Of a DNA stretch of 64,000 nucleotides, positions 35,642 through 44,479 are shown piece after piece (position 1 is the first letter of the stretch; every line of letters begins with the position of its first letter). This stretch comes from an uncultured Mucilaginibacter sp. (GTDB lineage Bacteria > Bacteroidota > Bacteroidia > Sphingobacteriales > Sphingobacteriaceae), in the NCBI RefSeq assembly GCF_903893715.1, contig NZ_CAITNG010000153.1:21632-85631 (forward strand), in the 5' to 3' direction. The notes below the pieces were generated by a model. It did not search any database. It worked only from the letters and a program-made list of their open reading frames with translations, and was not told the origin of the DNA. The translations under genes and the position numbers were made by a program.

Positions 35642-36820
35642 TTAGTTCTTTTTCAGCACATTATTGTCGGGTGCCCATTTTTGTTGCCATTCCGTGTAGT
35701 GGTCTAACACTTTTTGAGGGTTGTAGGTGTACCAGCCGTACCCATCGCGGCGTTCGCGGGTAACTTCGGCAAGAGAGTACACTACTTTACTGTCGCGGTT
35801 GCAAAATAATGGGCGATGTGTTTTTAGTTCGTAATAACGAGTCCAAATGGGTGGCGCAGTATTATCTTCAACCACCACCCTATCCGACACGGAAACCCGG
35901 AAAGGTGTTTGCATCCGCTCGGCAGGTATTGTTTTAACCCGGGTGTTATAAATTTTAGAAGCCTCGAACCAGGCAGTAGCGCCTTGTATCGAGTTGATGA
36001 TTGCTTTTGAAGGGTGGTCGATGCTCATCAGGAACAGGACCAGGTCGGCACTTTCACCATCGCAAATGCTTGGCGGTTCAAATTTGCGTGCCCAGGCCGG
36101 TTTCAAAGTAACTTCGTCGTGCTGCTGGCACCAGGCAGTCAGTTTGCCATCGTCAACAATCTGCGTTTTCAGGATACAATCTAAACCTTTGTCAAAAGCT
36201 ATTTTTAGCTTAGCGCGACGGGCGGCATCGACAAAAGCGTATTGAGGATCATTATCCAGAATGTTTTTGATTAGTTCCATTATGCCTTCGAATACGCCAT
36301 CGTTATAGGTAATGCAACGGCTATAGTTTTCTTCGAGCGGATAGTATTGCGGGAAGCCGCCGTTCTTATATTGTGATGAAAGGATAAAATCGAGCCCTTT
36401 AATGGCACCCTCCTTGTATTTATTGATTTTTGTAGCGGTGTATATCTGTGCCAGGGCAGCAATCTGGGTATAGGTATTGCCATTGTCGTAGGTGGTGTTC
36501 AACACATTTCTGCCCGCCGCAACGCTATCAACCTGGTCGGGTGCAAGTATGGCAAAGAAGTCATAATTTTTGGGCCAGCCACCATTCGCTTTTTGGAAGA
36601 GTAACATATTATCGCCTATCTGTGTTAACTGATCTTCTTTATAACGCGGCCTGCCGGCGCGGGCGTTAATCATATTACCTTTATCGGATATTGAATACCA
36701 GTGGCCTGTATTATCAGCAAAGGGTTTGTAATCTATCTTAACATCCTGGGCGCGCAACACTCCGGCAGATAGTGCGATAAAAAACGTTAACAGTAATTTT
36801 AGGCGACTTAGATTTTTCAT
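35642..36820 (-). CDS. pelA: Pectate lyase, polysaccharide lyase family 10
   Basis: A 392-aa secreted PL10 lyase. Signal peptide about 1-24; (alpha/alpha)-toroid core with NMLLFQKANGGWPKNYD, NTTYDNGNTYTQI, GGFPQYYPLEENYSRCITYNDGVFEGIMEL, AWCQQHDEVTLKPAWARKFEPPSICDGESADLV and the tail GYGWYTYNPQKVL. It cleaves polygalacturonate by beta-elimination, giving the unsaturated ends used by GH105, KduI and KduD. It belongs functionally to the pectin locus but lies beyond the ATP-grasp gene and in the opposite direction, so it must have its own promoter. Confidence 0.95.
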   Translation of the reverse strand: MKNLSRLKLLLTFFIALSAGVLRAQDVKIDYKPFADNTGHWYSISDKGNMINARAGRPRYKEDQLTQIGDNMLLFQKANGGWPKNYDFFAILAPDQVDSVAAGRNVLNTTYDNGNTYTQIAALAQIYTATKINKYKEGAIKGLDFILSSQYKNGGFPQYYPLEENYSRCITYNDGVFEGIMELIKNILDNDPQYAFVDAARRAKLKIAFDKGLDCILKTQIVDDGKLTAWCQQHDEVTLKPAWARKFEPPSICDGESADLVLFLMSIDHPSKAIINSIQGATAWFEASKIYNTRVKTIPAERMQTPFRVSVSDRVVVEDNTAPPIWTRYYELKTHRPLFCNRDSKVVYSLAEVTRERRDGYGWYTYNPQKVLDHYTEWQQKWAPDNNVLKKN

Positions 36821-36823
36821 AAG

Positions 36824-36860
36824 AAAACAGTTTCGAATTGGTAGGTAAATTTACTGTTTT
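36824..36860 (-). repeat. Inverted repeat in the PL10 leader
   Basis: AAAACAGT (36824-36831) and ACTGTTTT (36853-36860) are exact reverse complements; GTAAATTTAC (36845-36854) is a 10-bp palindrome overlapping the second arm. Just upstream of the pelA start, it may be an operator, but no regulator can be named. Confidence 0.3.
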
Positions 36861-36920
36861 ATTTTGCAAAGCGTAAATAGTTTGGCCCGTGTGCTTACCT
36901 TTACTGTTCAATTGCACTAA

Positions 36921-37790
36921 ATGAAAGTAGCGGGCTTTACCTTTATCAGGAACGCAGTAAAAAATGATTACCCGGTTGTTGAAGCTATCACTTCAATATT
37001 GCCCATATGCGATGAGTTTGTGGTTGCGCTTGGTAATTGTGATGACGGGACACGCGAACTGATAGCGGGCATCCACTCGCCAAAGATTAAAATATTGGAT
37101 ACCGCTTGGGACGAAACCAAGCTTGAGGGCGGTACTGTTTTTGCCGAAGAAACGGATAAGGCCTTCGCCGCGATAAGTCCGGATGTGGATTGGGCCTTTT
37201 ATATACAAGGCGATGAGTGTGTACACGAAAAGTATCTTCCGCTGATCAAAAAAGAGATGGAAGACAACTTAGCCGATAAGAAAATTGAAGGCCTGTTGTT
37301 TAAGTACCTGCATTTCTATGGTTCGTACGAGTATTACAGCCACTCGCGCAGGTGGTACAGGCGCGAGGTTAGGATAGTGAGAAATGATAAGTCTGTCCAC
37401 TCGTACCGCGACGCGCAGGGTTTCAGGATAGATGGGCGCAAGCTGAATGTGAAACTGATAGATGCTTATATTTACCATTATGGTTGGGTAAAAAAACCGG
37501 AAGGCATCATAAAAAAGCTGCACAGCTTTACACAGTTCTATATCGGCGACCAATGGAATCCGGCAGAGCCTCAAAGCTTCGATTTTGATTATAACAATGC
37601 CGATAACCTGGTAAAATTTACCGATACGCCGCCAGCCGTAATGAAAAACAGGATGGCTGCCAACAACTGGAAACTGAATTTGAACGAAGTTAAAAGCAGG
37701 ATGTCGTTCCGAAGGAAACTGTTGCAACAAATAGAGAACCTTACCGGCTGGCGGATAGGAGAATATCGGAACTATAAGATAGTGAAATAA
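36921..37790 (+). CDS. Glycosyltransferase family 2-like
   Basis: A 289-aa cytosolic GT-A protein. GFTFIRNAVKNDYPVVEAITSILPICDEFVVALG begins it, VDWAFYIQGDECVHE carries a DxD-like acidic motif, and SRRWYRREVRIVRN and YIYHYGWVKKPEGI are typical of a Bacteroidota glycosyltransferase subgroup resembling WaaE-type enzymes. It is the first rightward gene of the surface-glycan cluster and is convergent with the next GT2 gene (stops adjoin at 37790/37791). Donor and acceptor unknown. Confidence 0.85.
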   Translation: MKVAGFTFIRNAVKNDYPVVEAITSILPICDEFVVALGNCDDGTRELIAGIHSPKIKILDTAWDETKLEGGTVFAEETDKAFAAISPDVDWAFYIQGDECVHEKYLPLIKKEMEDNLADKKIEGLLFKYLHFYGSYEYYSHSRRWYRREVRIVRNDKSVHSYRDAQGFRIDGRKLNVKLIDAYIYHYGWVKKPEGIIKKLHSFTQFYIGDQWNPAEPQSFDFDYNNADNLVKFTDTPPAVMKNRMAANNWKLNLNEVKSRMSFRRKLLQQIENLTGWRIGEYRNYKIVK

Positions 37791-38729
37791 CTATTTGATC
37801 ATCCAGAACATTTTGATGCTGAAGAGTATCTTGCGCCATTCCGAGCGGTTTTTGTAGGCCAGTATCCGGTCGCGGTATTTTAAGAACAGGCGCATGCGGT
37901 TAAAGTCATTGATGAGCGAAAAGCTTTCGTAACTCGTTGAAAGTCCGGCGAAAGCGGCTTTTTGCTCGGTGAGATAGTCGGGGCATTTTTCGTACAGTAG
38001 TCGCATCCGTTCACGCGCTTTGGCTTGTATCACTTCTTTAGCCGGTTTCACTTTTTTTACCTTTTTAACACCTTCGGTTTTTACACCAAACACATTCGCG
38101 CTGTGCTGTCGGTACCATACCAACGGCTCATCCACAAACAACAGTTGACTTTCAAAAGTAGCTACAAAACCGAGCCAGTAATCGTGCGGTATCATGGTAG
38201 GCAGCGGCATACTATCGAGCATAGTTTTGCGGGTGAGTATCATGGCGTGGCCCGCGGCTGTGTTGCCAATGGTGTATTGCAGGCAATCGTCGTAAGTTTG
38301 CAGGTACTTGGTGTCGGATAGTTTTTTACCTGTCAGTTCGCCTGCTTCGTTAATAATGGCCGAGTTGCAATACACGATGGCATTACCGGCCAGTTTGGCC
38401 ATCAAAAACTCCGTTTTGTTCGGTAGCCAAATGTCGTCCTGATCGCAGGGCGAAATGTAGTTGGCAGTAGAAAGCAGGAGGCCTTTTTCAAAATTCTTTA
38501 CATATCCAAGATTTACTTCGTTAACATAAACCTTGATGTTGGCATATTTTGCAGCGTATGCGTTCAGGATAGCAACGGTATCATCAGTCGAGCAATCGTC
38601 GACGACAATGATCTCGAGGTTGGGATAAGTTTGGTTGACGATGCTGTCCAACTGTTCGCGCAAAAAGCGGGAACCGTTATAGGTAGCCATCACAACAGAA
38701 ACCAAAGGTTGAGCAATTTGAGCACTCAT
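37791..38729 (-). CDS. Glycosyltransferase family 2
   Basis: Start set at ATG 38729 (312 aa) rather than the TTG four codons upstream. The GT-A fold opens PLVSVVMATYNGSRFLREQLDSIVNQTYPNLEIIVVDDCSTDDT and has SPCDQDDIWLPNKTEFL as DxD region; HDYWLGFVATF follows. The C-terminal half is basic and helical. Similar enzymes add rhamnose or other sugars in O-antigen or exopolysaccharide synthesis. It points away from the GT4 gene that starts 110 bases to the right. Confidence 0.9.
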   Translation of the reverse strand: MSAQIAQPLVSVVMATYNGSRFLREQLDSIVNQTYPNLEIIVVDDCSTDDTVAILNAYAAKYANIKVYVNEVNLGYVKNFEKGLLLSTANYISPCDQDDIWLPNKTEFLMAKLAGNAIVYCNSAIINEAGELTGKKLSDTKYLQTYDDCLQYTIGNTAAGHAMILTRKTMLDSMPLPTMIPHDYWLGFVATFESQLLFVDEPLVWYRQHSANVFGVKTEGVKKVKKVKPAKEVIQAKARERMRLLYEKCPDYLTEQKAAFAGLSTSYESFSLINDFNRMRLFLKYRDRILAYKNRSEWRKILFSIKMFWMIK

Positions 38730-38838
38730 AGCTAAGGGCAAATTAAACCATAAGCAATTTCAAATACAACTGTAATTGTGCGGGATGCCATTTTACCTGA
38801 ATATTTGTTTTATAATTGCATACAACAAACCTTTTTAA

Positions 38839-39900
38839 GTGGACAAGCCCAATATATTAGTCACGTTCGACTCGATGAAACATGCCAATTCGGGTTTCTT
38901 TTATTTTGGGAAAAGCCTGGGCGATGCTTTGATCGAAGAGAATAAGGAGGAGTTCGGCCTGACTTATTACCTGTCGAAAAACGCCACTTACCAGTTTGAC
39001 AACAAGGTGTATAAAGAGTTCCTCTCGACCTTCCATAAACTGTACTTCCCTTCATCAAAAAAGTACGACCTTGTTCATTTTACCGACCAGTACTGCCGCT
39101 TAAGGCCCAAAAATGTTGCTGCCAAAAGGATACTGACCGTGCACGATTTTAACCATGTGCACGAGGGACGTAAATCGCCAAAAAAGGTTGCCCGATTCAT
39201 CAAAAACCTGAAGCAGTACATCAGCGTTTGCGATTATGTGGTGGCTATTTCCAATTTTGTAGCCAACGATATTGCCACTTATATGCCCGAAGCAAAAGAT
39301 AAGATACGGGTAATTTATAATGGTGCCGATAAATTGATTGTACCAAAAAACCATAAGCCTCAATTTGTGCCGTCAAAGCCATTTATATTTACGATAGGCT
39401 ATGTGGTGGGGAAAAAAAACTTTCATGTATTGCCAGCGCTGTTAAAAGGTAACGATTATATACTGGTGATATCGGGCAAAGAATCGGCTTACCGGGACCG
39501 GATAATCGCGGAAGCCAAAAAATATAATTGCGAAGAAAGGGTGATCATTACCGGACCCATAAGCGAAGCGGATAAGGCCTGGTATTATCAAAATTGCGAA
39601 GCATTTGCGCTGCCATCAAAAACAGAGGGTTTTGGTTTACCGGTTATTGAGGCCATGCATTTTGGCAAGCCGGTTTTTTTATCCAACCTTACCTCGCTGC
39701 CCGAAGTTGGGGGCGATGCCGCGTATTACTTTGATAGCTTTGCACCGGAGGCTATGCAACAGGTTTTTAATGCGGGGATGAAAGATTTTAAGACTAACAA
39801 CAATGCAGCCGAAGTGATGGCACGTGCCCAAAAGTTTAATTGGGACAAAAGCGCACAACAATACCTGGCTTTATACCGGGAGTGCCTCGCACCCGCATAA
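38839..39900 (+). CDS. Glycosyltransferase family 4 (GT-B)
   Basis: A 353-aa GT-B enzyme with a GTG start. The C-terminal donor domain shows PFIFTIGYVVGKKNFHVLPAL, VIITGPISEADKAWYYQNCEAFALPSKTEGFGLPVIEAMHFGKPVFLSNLTSLPEVGGDAAYYFD, including the E-x7-E motif of retaining GT4 enzymes. The acceptor-side N-terminal domain has RILTVHDFNHVHE. Likely a mannosyl- or glucosyl-type transferase in the glycan cluster; sugar not predictable. Confidence 0.9.
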   Translation: MDKPNILVTFDSMKHANSGFFYFGKSLGDALIEENKEEFGLTYYLSKNATYQFDNKVYKEFLSTFHKLYFPSSKKYDLVHFTDQYCRLRPKNVAAKRILTVHDFNHVHEGRKSPKKVARFIKNLKQYISVCDYVVAISNFVANDIATYMPEAKDKIRVIYNGADKLIVPKNHKPQFVPSKPFIFTIGYVVGKKNFHVLPALLKGNDYILVISGKESAYRDRIIAEAKKYNCEERVIITGPISEADKAWYYQNCEAFALPSKTEGFGLPVIEAMHFGKPVFLSNLTSLPEVGGDAAYYFDSFAPEAMQQVFNAGMKDFKTNNNAAEVMARAQKFNWDKSAQQYLALYRECLAPA

Positions 39901-39948
39901 TTGACATACGGCTGTTTTATAGCATAATAATTATCGCCCATTAATACT

Positions 39949-39956
39949 TAATTTTG
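39949..39956 (+). promoter_or_regulatory. -7 box before the ABC transporter gene
   Basis: TAATTTTG matches TAnnTTTG exactly and lies 18 bases before the ATG at 39975, the short leader seen for several genes here. No TTTG is seen at the usual -33 distance. Confidence 0.4.
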
Positions 39957-39974
39957 CGGGCTTTACACATATAA

Positions 39975-41798
39975 ATGAAAACATACTTCAGGTTACTTTC
40001 TTTTGCCAAGCCAATTGAAAAGTTTGCCATACCTTATATCATCTGCACTGTATTTTCGGTCATATTCAGTACGCTAAACTTTGCGTTATTAGCGCCTTTA
40101 TTGAAAACCTTATTCAACAATCAAAAACCCGACCCACATTTGTTAAAGCCAAGCAGTTGGTACGATGTTTTGGGGAAATTCAATTATTACGCTAACCTTG
40201 CCGACCTTAAATTTGGTGCAACTACTACCTTACAAATAGTTTGTTTGGTTATCGTGTTATCGGTGTTGCTGAGTAACATTTTTCGCTATCTCTCGCAGCG
40301 CATTATGGAAAACCTGCGTATCCATACCTTGCTGAATCTGCGTAGCTCAGTGTTTAATAATGTGATGGGCTTGCACATGGGCTATTTCAACAACGAACGC
40401 AAAGGCGATATCATATCAAAAGTTGCATCGGATGTCCAGGTGGTTCAGTATTCTGTTACGGGTACTTTGCAGGTAGTATTTAAAGAGCCGCTACAACTGT
40501 TCGCTTTTATGTTCATGCTATTCACTATATCATTTAAGCTTACACTTTTTTCGATGCTGGTTATCCCGGTATCGGCATTTGTGATATCGCGAATAGTAAA
40601 AAAGCTCAAACAACAAGCAATCGAGGCCCAAAAGACGTACGGTAACATGATCAGTTATTTGGATGAGGCACTTACCGGTATCAAAATTATCAAAGCATTT
40701 AATGCTGCTGAGTTTATCAAAAATAAGTTTAACATTGAAAATACGCGGTATTCAAAAATAATCCGTTCAATGGCTAAACGCCAGCAATCAGCATCACCGG
40801 TATCAGAATTTTTGGGTGTAACCATGATATCAAGTATCGTGTTGTACGGTGGATCGATGGTTATTTCTGGCCATTCTGAGTTAAAACCAGAGGCTTTTAT
40901 AGACTACATTATCCTGTTCTCGCAGGTAATGCGTCCCGCCAAGGCAATATCCGATTCGTTCAGCAACATACACTCAGGTATTGCTGCGGGTGAACGCGTA
41001 TTAGAACTGATTGATGAGAAGTCACTTATTACCGACTCCCCGGATGCTGTTGCAGCAAAAGAATTTAGTAGTGATGTTACCTTTAAGGATGTTTCATTTG
41101 CTTACAATGAAAAAATCGTTTTAAACAATATTAACCTTATTATCCCGAAAGGTAAAAAGGTAGCCTTAGTTGGGCCATCCGGTGGGGGCAAATCAACATT
41201 GATCGATCTGATACCGCGTTTTATTGAGCCACAGGAAGGAGCAATATTTATTGACGGAAAGAATATCCAAGACCTGACAACCGATTCAGTTCGTGCATTA
41301 ATGGGTATCGTTAACCAAGAATCGATTCTATTTAACGACACCATATTCAACAATATCGCCTTCGGTAAAACCGATGCCACGATGGAGCAGGTTGAAGCCG
41401 CGGCACGCATAGCAAATGCCCACGATTTCATTGTGGATACCGAAAATGGCTACGATACCAATATTGGCGACCGAGGCTCCAAGCTTTCGGGCGGCCAAAA
41501 ACAACGGATATGTATTGCGCGCGCTGTACTGAAGAACCCGCCGATCATGTTGCTGGATGAGGCGACATCGGCATTGGATACGGAATCGGAAAAGCTGGTG
41601 CAGGATGCCTTGAACAACCTGATGCAAAACCGTACCTCGCTCATCATAGCACACCGTTTAAGCACCATACAAAATGCCGATATTATCGTAGTGTTGGAGA
41701 GCGGTAACATTGTTGAGCAAGGTACCCATACCGAACTTGTTAACAAAAACGGCCTTTACCGTAAGCTGATAGATATGCAAACCTTTAATGCCGATTAA
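39975..41798 (+). CDS. MsbA-like ABC transporter, fused permease and ATPase
   Basis: A 607-aa half-transporter. The N-terminal six-helix exporter domain spans about 1-330; the nucleotide-binding domain has Walker A VGPSGGGKSTLID, signature LSGGQKQRICIARAVL, Walker B IMLLDEATSALDTESE and the switch His in LIIAHRLSTIQNAD. It is closest to lipid/lipid-linked saccharide flippases (MsbA type). Between glycosyltransferase genes it probably flips a glycolipid or LPS precursor. Its stop overlaps the next GT2 start (TAATG). Confidence 0.93.
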   Translation: MKTYFRLLSFAKPIEKFAIPYIICTVFSVIFSTLNFALLAPLLKTLFNNQKPDPHLLKPSSWYDVLGKFNYYANLADLKFGATTTLQIVCLVIVLSVLLSNIFRYLSQRIMENLRIHTLLNLRSSVFNNVMGLHMGYFNNERKGDIISKVASDVQVVQYSVTGTLQVVFKEPLQLFAFMFMLFTISFKLTLFSMLVIPVSAFVISRIVKKLKQQAIEAQKTYGNMISYLDEALTGIKIIKAFNAAEFIKNKFNIENTRYSKIIRSMAKRQQSASPVSEFLGVTMISSIVLYGGSMVISGHSELKPEAFIDYIILFSQVMRPAKAISDSFSNIHSGIAAGERVLELIDEKSLITDSPDAVAAKEFSSDVTFKDVSFAYNEKIVLNNINLIIPKGKKVALVGPSGGGKSTLIDLIPRFIEPQEGAIFIDGKNIQDLTTDSVRALMGIVNQESILFNDTIFNNIAFGKTDATMEQVEAAARIANAHDFIVDTENGYDTNIGDRGSKLSGGQKQRICIARAVLKNPPIMLLDEATSALDTESEKLVQDALNNLMQNRTSLIIAHRLSTIQNADIIVVLESGNIVEQGTHTELVNKNGLYRKLIDMQTFNAD

Positions 41799-42526
41799 TG
41801 GAGAAGCAAGCTTTTTTGGTTTCGGTAATATGTGTAACCAGGAATGCCGCATCGCAATTGCCGGGATTGATTGATAGTGTGCGCAAGTACAAAACAGCTG
41901 AAGTTGAATTTATCATCATCGATGGGAATAGTACCGACGAAACCGTAAATTGCATCAAACAAAATAAGGACGTTATAGATTTTTGGTTGAGTGAGCCCGA
42001 TAAAGGTATTTACGATGCCATGAATAAAGCTGTTGGCTATGCGCATGGCAAATGGCTGTACTTTATTGGTGCCGATGATATTTTGTTGGACGGGTTTGCA
42101 GAGATGCTGCCTCGATTGGAAGATGATAGCACTGTTTACTACGGTGGAGTAATTTATCATGGGAAACCATTGTCGAAAGAGTTTGATAACTATACATTGG
42201 CCAAATCGAATATTTGCCACCAGGCAATATTTTACCCGGCTGCCGTTTTTAAGAAATATAGTTACGATACCAAATATGTGATTTGGGCAGACTTTCATTT
42301 GAATATACGCTGCTGGGCCGACCCTGAATTTAAGTTCGAGTACCATAAATTAATAGTAGCAAATTACGGGCAGGGCGGCTTTTCGGAAACGGCAGTTGAT
42401 GCTGTTTTTGAAAAGGAACGTGAAGGGCTGATCAGGAAGTATTTGGGGGCTTATGCCTATTGGCGCTTTTTAAACCGACAGCACGGAGCCTGGGGGATGA
42501 TAAAAAGGATATTTAAAGCAGCATGA
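41798..42526 (+). CDS. Glycosyltransferase family 2 (WcaA-like)
   Basis: A 242-aa GT-A protein with LVSVICVTRNAASQLPGLIDSV, FIIIDGNSTDETV and the typical WLSEPDKGIYDAMNKAVGYAHGKWLYFIGADD, in which GADD is the metal-binding DxD-like site. Similar enzymes occur in colanic acid and O-antigen clusters. Translationally coupled at both ends: TAATG with the ABC transporter and ATGA with the GT4 gene. Confidence 0.92.
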   Translation: MEKQAFLVSVICVTRNAASQLPGLIDSVRKYKTAEVEFIIIDGNSTDETVNCIKQNKDVIDFWLSEPDKGIYDAMNKAVGYAHGKWLYFIGADDILLDGFAEMLPRLEDDSTVYYGGVIYHGKPLSKEFDNYTLAKSNICHQAIFYPAAVFKKYSYDTKYVIWADFHLNIRCWADPEFKFEYHKLIVANYGQGGFSETAVDAVFEKEREGLIRKYLGAYAYWRFLNRQHGAWGMIKRIFKAA

Positions 42527-43623
42527 TCAAAGTTTTATTCGACCATCAAAAATTCAGCGAGCAGAAGTACGGCGGTATCAGCCGGGTGTTTGCGCATTTG
42601 ATTGGCGGGATAAAAACGAGCAGTGAGTTTAGCTTAAAATTGGGCGTATTATACTCGGATAACTATTACATTAAAGACGAGCCACAACCATTTAACAATG
42701 CAATAGGACGATTTTTGTTAAAAGGGAAAGCCAAAAGGGCTTATAAATGGAACAAGCTATACAGCAAGTACCTGATCAAAAAAGGCGATTTCGATGTGTT
42801 TCATCCCACTTACTTCCACCCTTACTTTTTAAAGTACATTAACAAGCCCTACGTGCTTACCGTGCACGATATGATATACGAATGTTTGCCCGATTATTTC
42901 CCGCTAACTGACCCTTTGCCAAGATGGAAAAAGGAAACCGTACAGAAGGCGGCGGGTGTGATTGCGATATCAGAGTCGACAAAAAGGGATTTGGTAGAAA
43001 TACTCAAAGTACCTGTAGATAAAATTACTGTAATATACCATGGCATTGATTTGGACGCTCCGTTGGATGTAGAAGTTGTTCTTGGTCTGCCCGTCAAATA
43101 CCTGCTTTTTGTGGGCGAAAGGGGCAATTACAAAAATTTCTTCAGGTTTATTAATTGCTGCGGGCAACTGGCTGTTGATTACCCTGATCTGCATTTTGTT
43201 TTTGCCGGCGGCGGCGGGTTCCGGGTTTCGGACAGCGACTTCATCAACAGGTTGAATTTGACCGATAAATGCGTACAGCTTAACGCCACCGATGCGCAAT
43301 TGAACTACCTATATCAAAACGCGGAATTTTTTGTGTTCCCATCATTATACGAAGGCTTTGGATTGCCATTGCTCGAGGCTTTTAAAGCGGGTTGCGCGGT
43401 TGCAGCAAGCAACACCAGTAGTTTCCCCGAAATAGGCGGCGATGCAGTGTGCTATTTTGACCCGATGGATGAGCAAAGCATGTTTAAAGCTTTTAAGTTG
43501 TTATTGGATAAGCCCGAGATAAAAGCAGGATTCATTGCAAAGGGAACAGAGCGGGTTAAAGCATTTAGCCTTCAAAAACAAATTGACGCTACATTAGCCC
43601 TTTATAAAAGCGTGGTAGGGTAA
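42523..43623 (+). CDS. Glycosyltransferase family 4 (GT-B)
   Basis: A 366-aa GT4 enzyme: KYGGISRVFAHLIGGI at the N-terminus, YVLTVHDMIYECLPDYF, AAGVIAISESTKRDLVEIL and VDKITVIYHGID, then the donor domain VFPSLYEGFGLPLLEAFKAGCAVAASNTSSFPEIGGDAVCYFDP with the E-x7-E motif. It shares the EGFGLP and PE(I/V)GGDA signature with the GT4 at 38839, so the two are probably paralogues acting on successive sugars. It converges with the methyltransferase gene (stops at 43623/43624). Confidence 0.92.
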   Translation: MIKVLFDHQKFSEQKYGGISRVFAHLIGGIKTSSEFSLKLGVLYSDNYYIKDEPQPFNNAIGRFLLKGKAKRAYKWNKLYSKYLIKKGDFDVFHPTYFHPYFLKYINKPYVLTVHDMIYECLPDYFPLTDPLPRWKKETVQKAAGVIAISESTKRDLVEILKVPVDKITVIYHGIDLDAPLDVEVVLGLPVKYLLFVGERGNYKNFFRFINCCGQLAVDYPDLHFVFAGGGGFRVSDSDFINRLNLTDKCVQLNATDAQLNYLYQNAEFFVFPSLYEGFGLPLLEAFKAGCAVAASNTSSFPEIGGDAVCYFDPMDEQSMFKAFKLLLDKPEIKAGFIAKGTERVKAFSLQKQIDATLALYKSVVG

Positions 43624-44433
43624 TCAGCCCAACTTGCTTTTTATCATTTCCCAATCGCGTTGCAGCAAGGTTTCTCTTAAATTGTAAACCTGTTTGTCGT
43701 GCTTCCTTAAAAACTTGCGCATTTTCCTGATAAAAAACGGATCACGTATTTTGAAGGGGTTAGTTCTTAGTTCCTTTTTGGTGAACAGGTGCCAGCGTTG
43801 ACCATCGGTATAAAAATTATAGCCTAACTTTTTAGCCATATAAGCTAAGGCTGCTTCGGTAAATATGGACACGTGCTGGCCGGTTTCGGGTATAAAGTAC
43901 CACCAGTCGTTCACGCTTTTAGGCGTTGGGTTTGGCAGTAGTTCGGTCGAAAACAGGAAACTATCGGAATATTTTAAAACCGTTTCAAGCTCTGCATAAG
44001 GGTTGGGCAGATGCTCCATCACTTCGAAAGCTGTTACCATTTCGAACCTGGTATCGGTGTCAATATCTTTCAGATCAAAAAACTCGGCAAACAGATTATC
44101 GCAATATCGGTCTGTGTTGTAAAAATCAAAACCTTTGTCGCGCATCAGTCGGGTAAATACGCCATACCCGCCACCATAGTCCAAAAACTTCCCATCGGCG
44201 TTAAAGTTTTTCGACAATATCTTTTCCAGCTCATTGCTCAGGTTAATGTTACGACCCAGCAAACCAATATCCAATTTGGTGATAACGGAGGAATAAGCTT
44301 CATCCAGCCAATAAGGTTCTTCGGTTTGGACAAAACCGGTTTCGTTGCATTGAAAATAGCTGACCTTGTATTTATTTAGGATGGTAGCTGTAAAAAGCAA
44401 TGTGGTTTGGCCGCCGGTAATTTTACTGAGCAT
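43624..44433 (-). CDS. Class I SAM-dependent methyltransferase
   Basis: A 269-aa protein of the Methyltransf_23/12 kind. Motif I is KFLDYGGGYGVFTRLMRDKG, with the acidic residue NTDRY after the second strand and the TAFEVMEHLPNPYAELE loop. An N-terminal segment with VSYFQCNETGFVQTEEPYWLDEAY looks like the head of sugar- or glycan-modifying methyltransferases. Together with the GT and acyltransferase genes it may methylate a glycan terminus. It runs leftward with two further genes. Confidence 0.85.
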   Translation of the reverse strand: MLSKITGGQTTLLFTATILNKYKVSYFQCNETGFVQTEEPYWLDEAYSSVITKLDIGLLGRNINLSNELEKILSKNFNADGKFLDYGGGYGVFTRLMRDKGFDFYNTDRYCDNLFAEFFDLKDIDTDTRFEMVTAFEVMEHLPNPYAELETVLKYSDSFLFSTELLPNPTPKSVNDWWYFIPETGQHVSIFTEAALAYMAKKLGYNFYTDGQRWHLFTKKELRTNPFKIRDPFFIRKMRKFLRKHDKQVYNLRETLLQRDWEMIKSKLG

Positions 44434-44479
44434 GTTTTAATTTGAGCCCTAAATTATAAATAATATTTGATTGGCTTGG

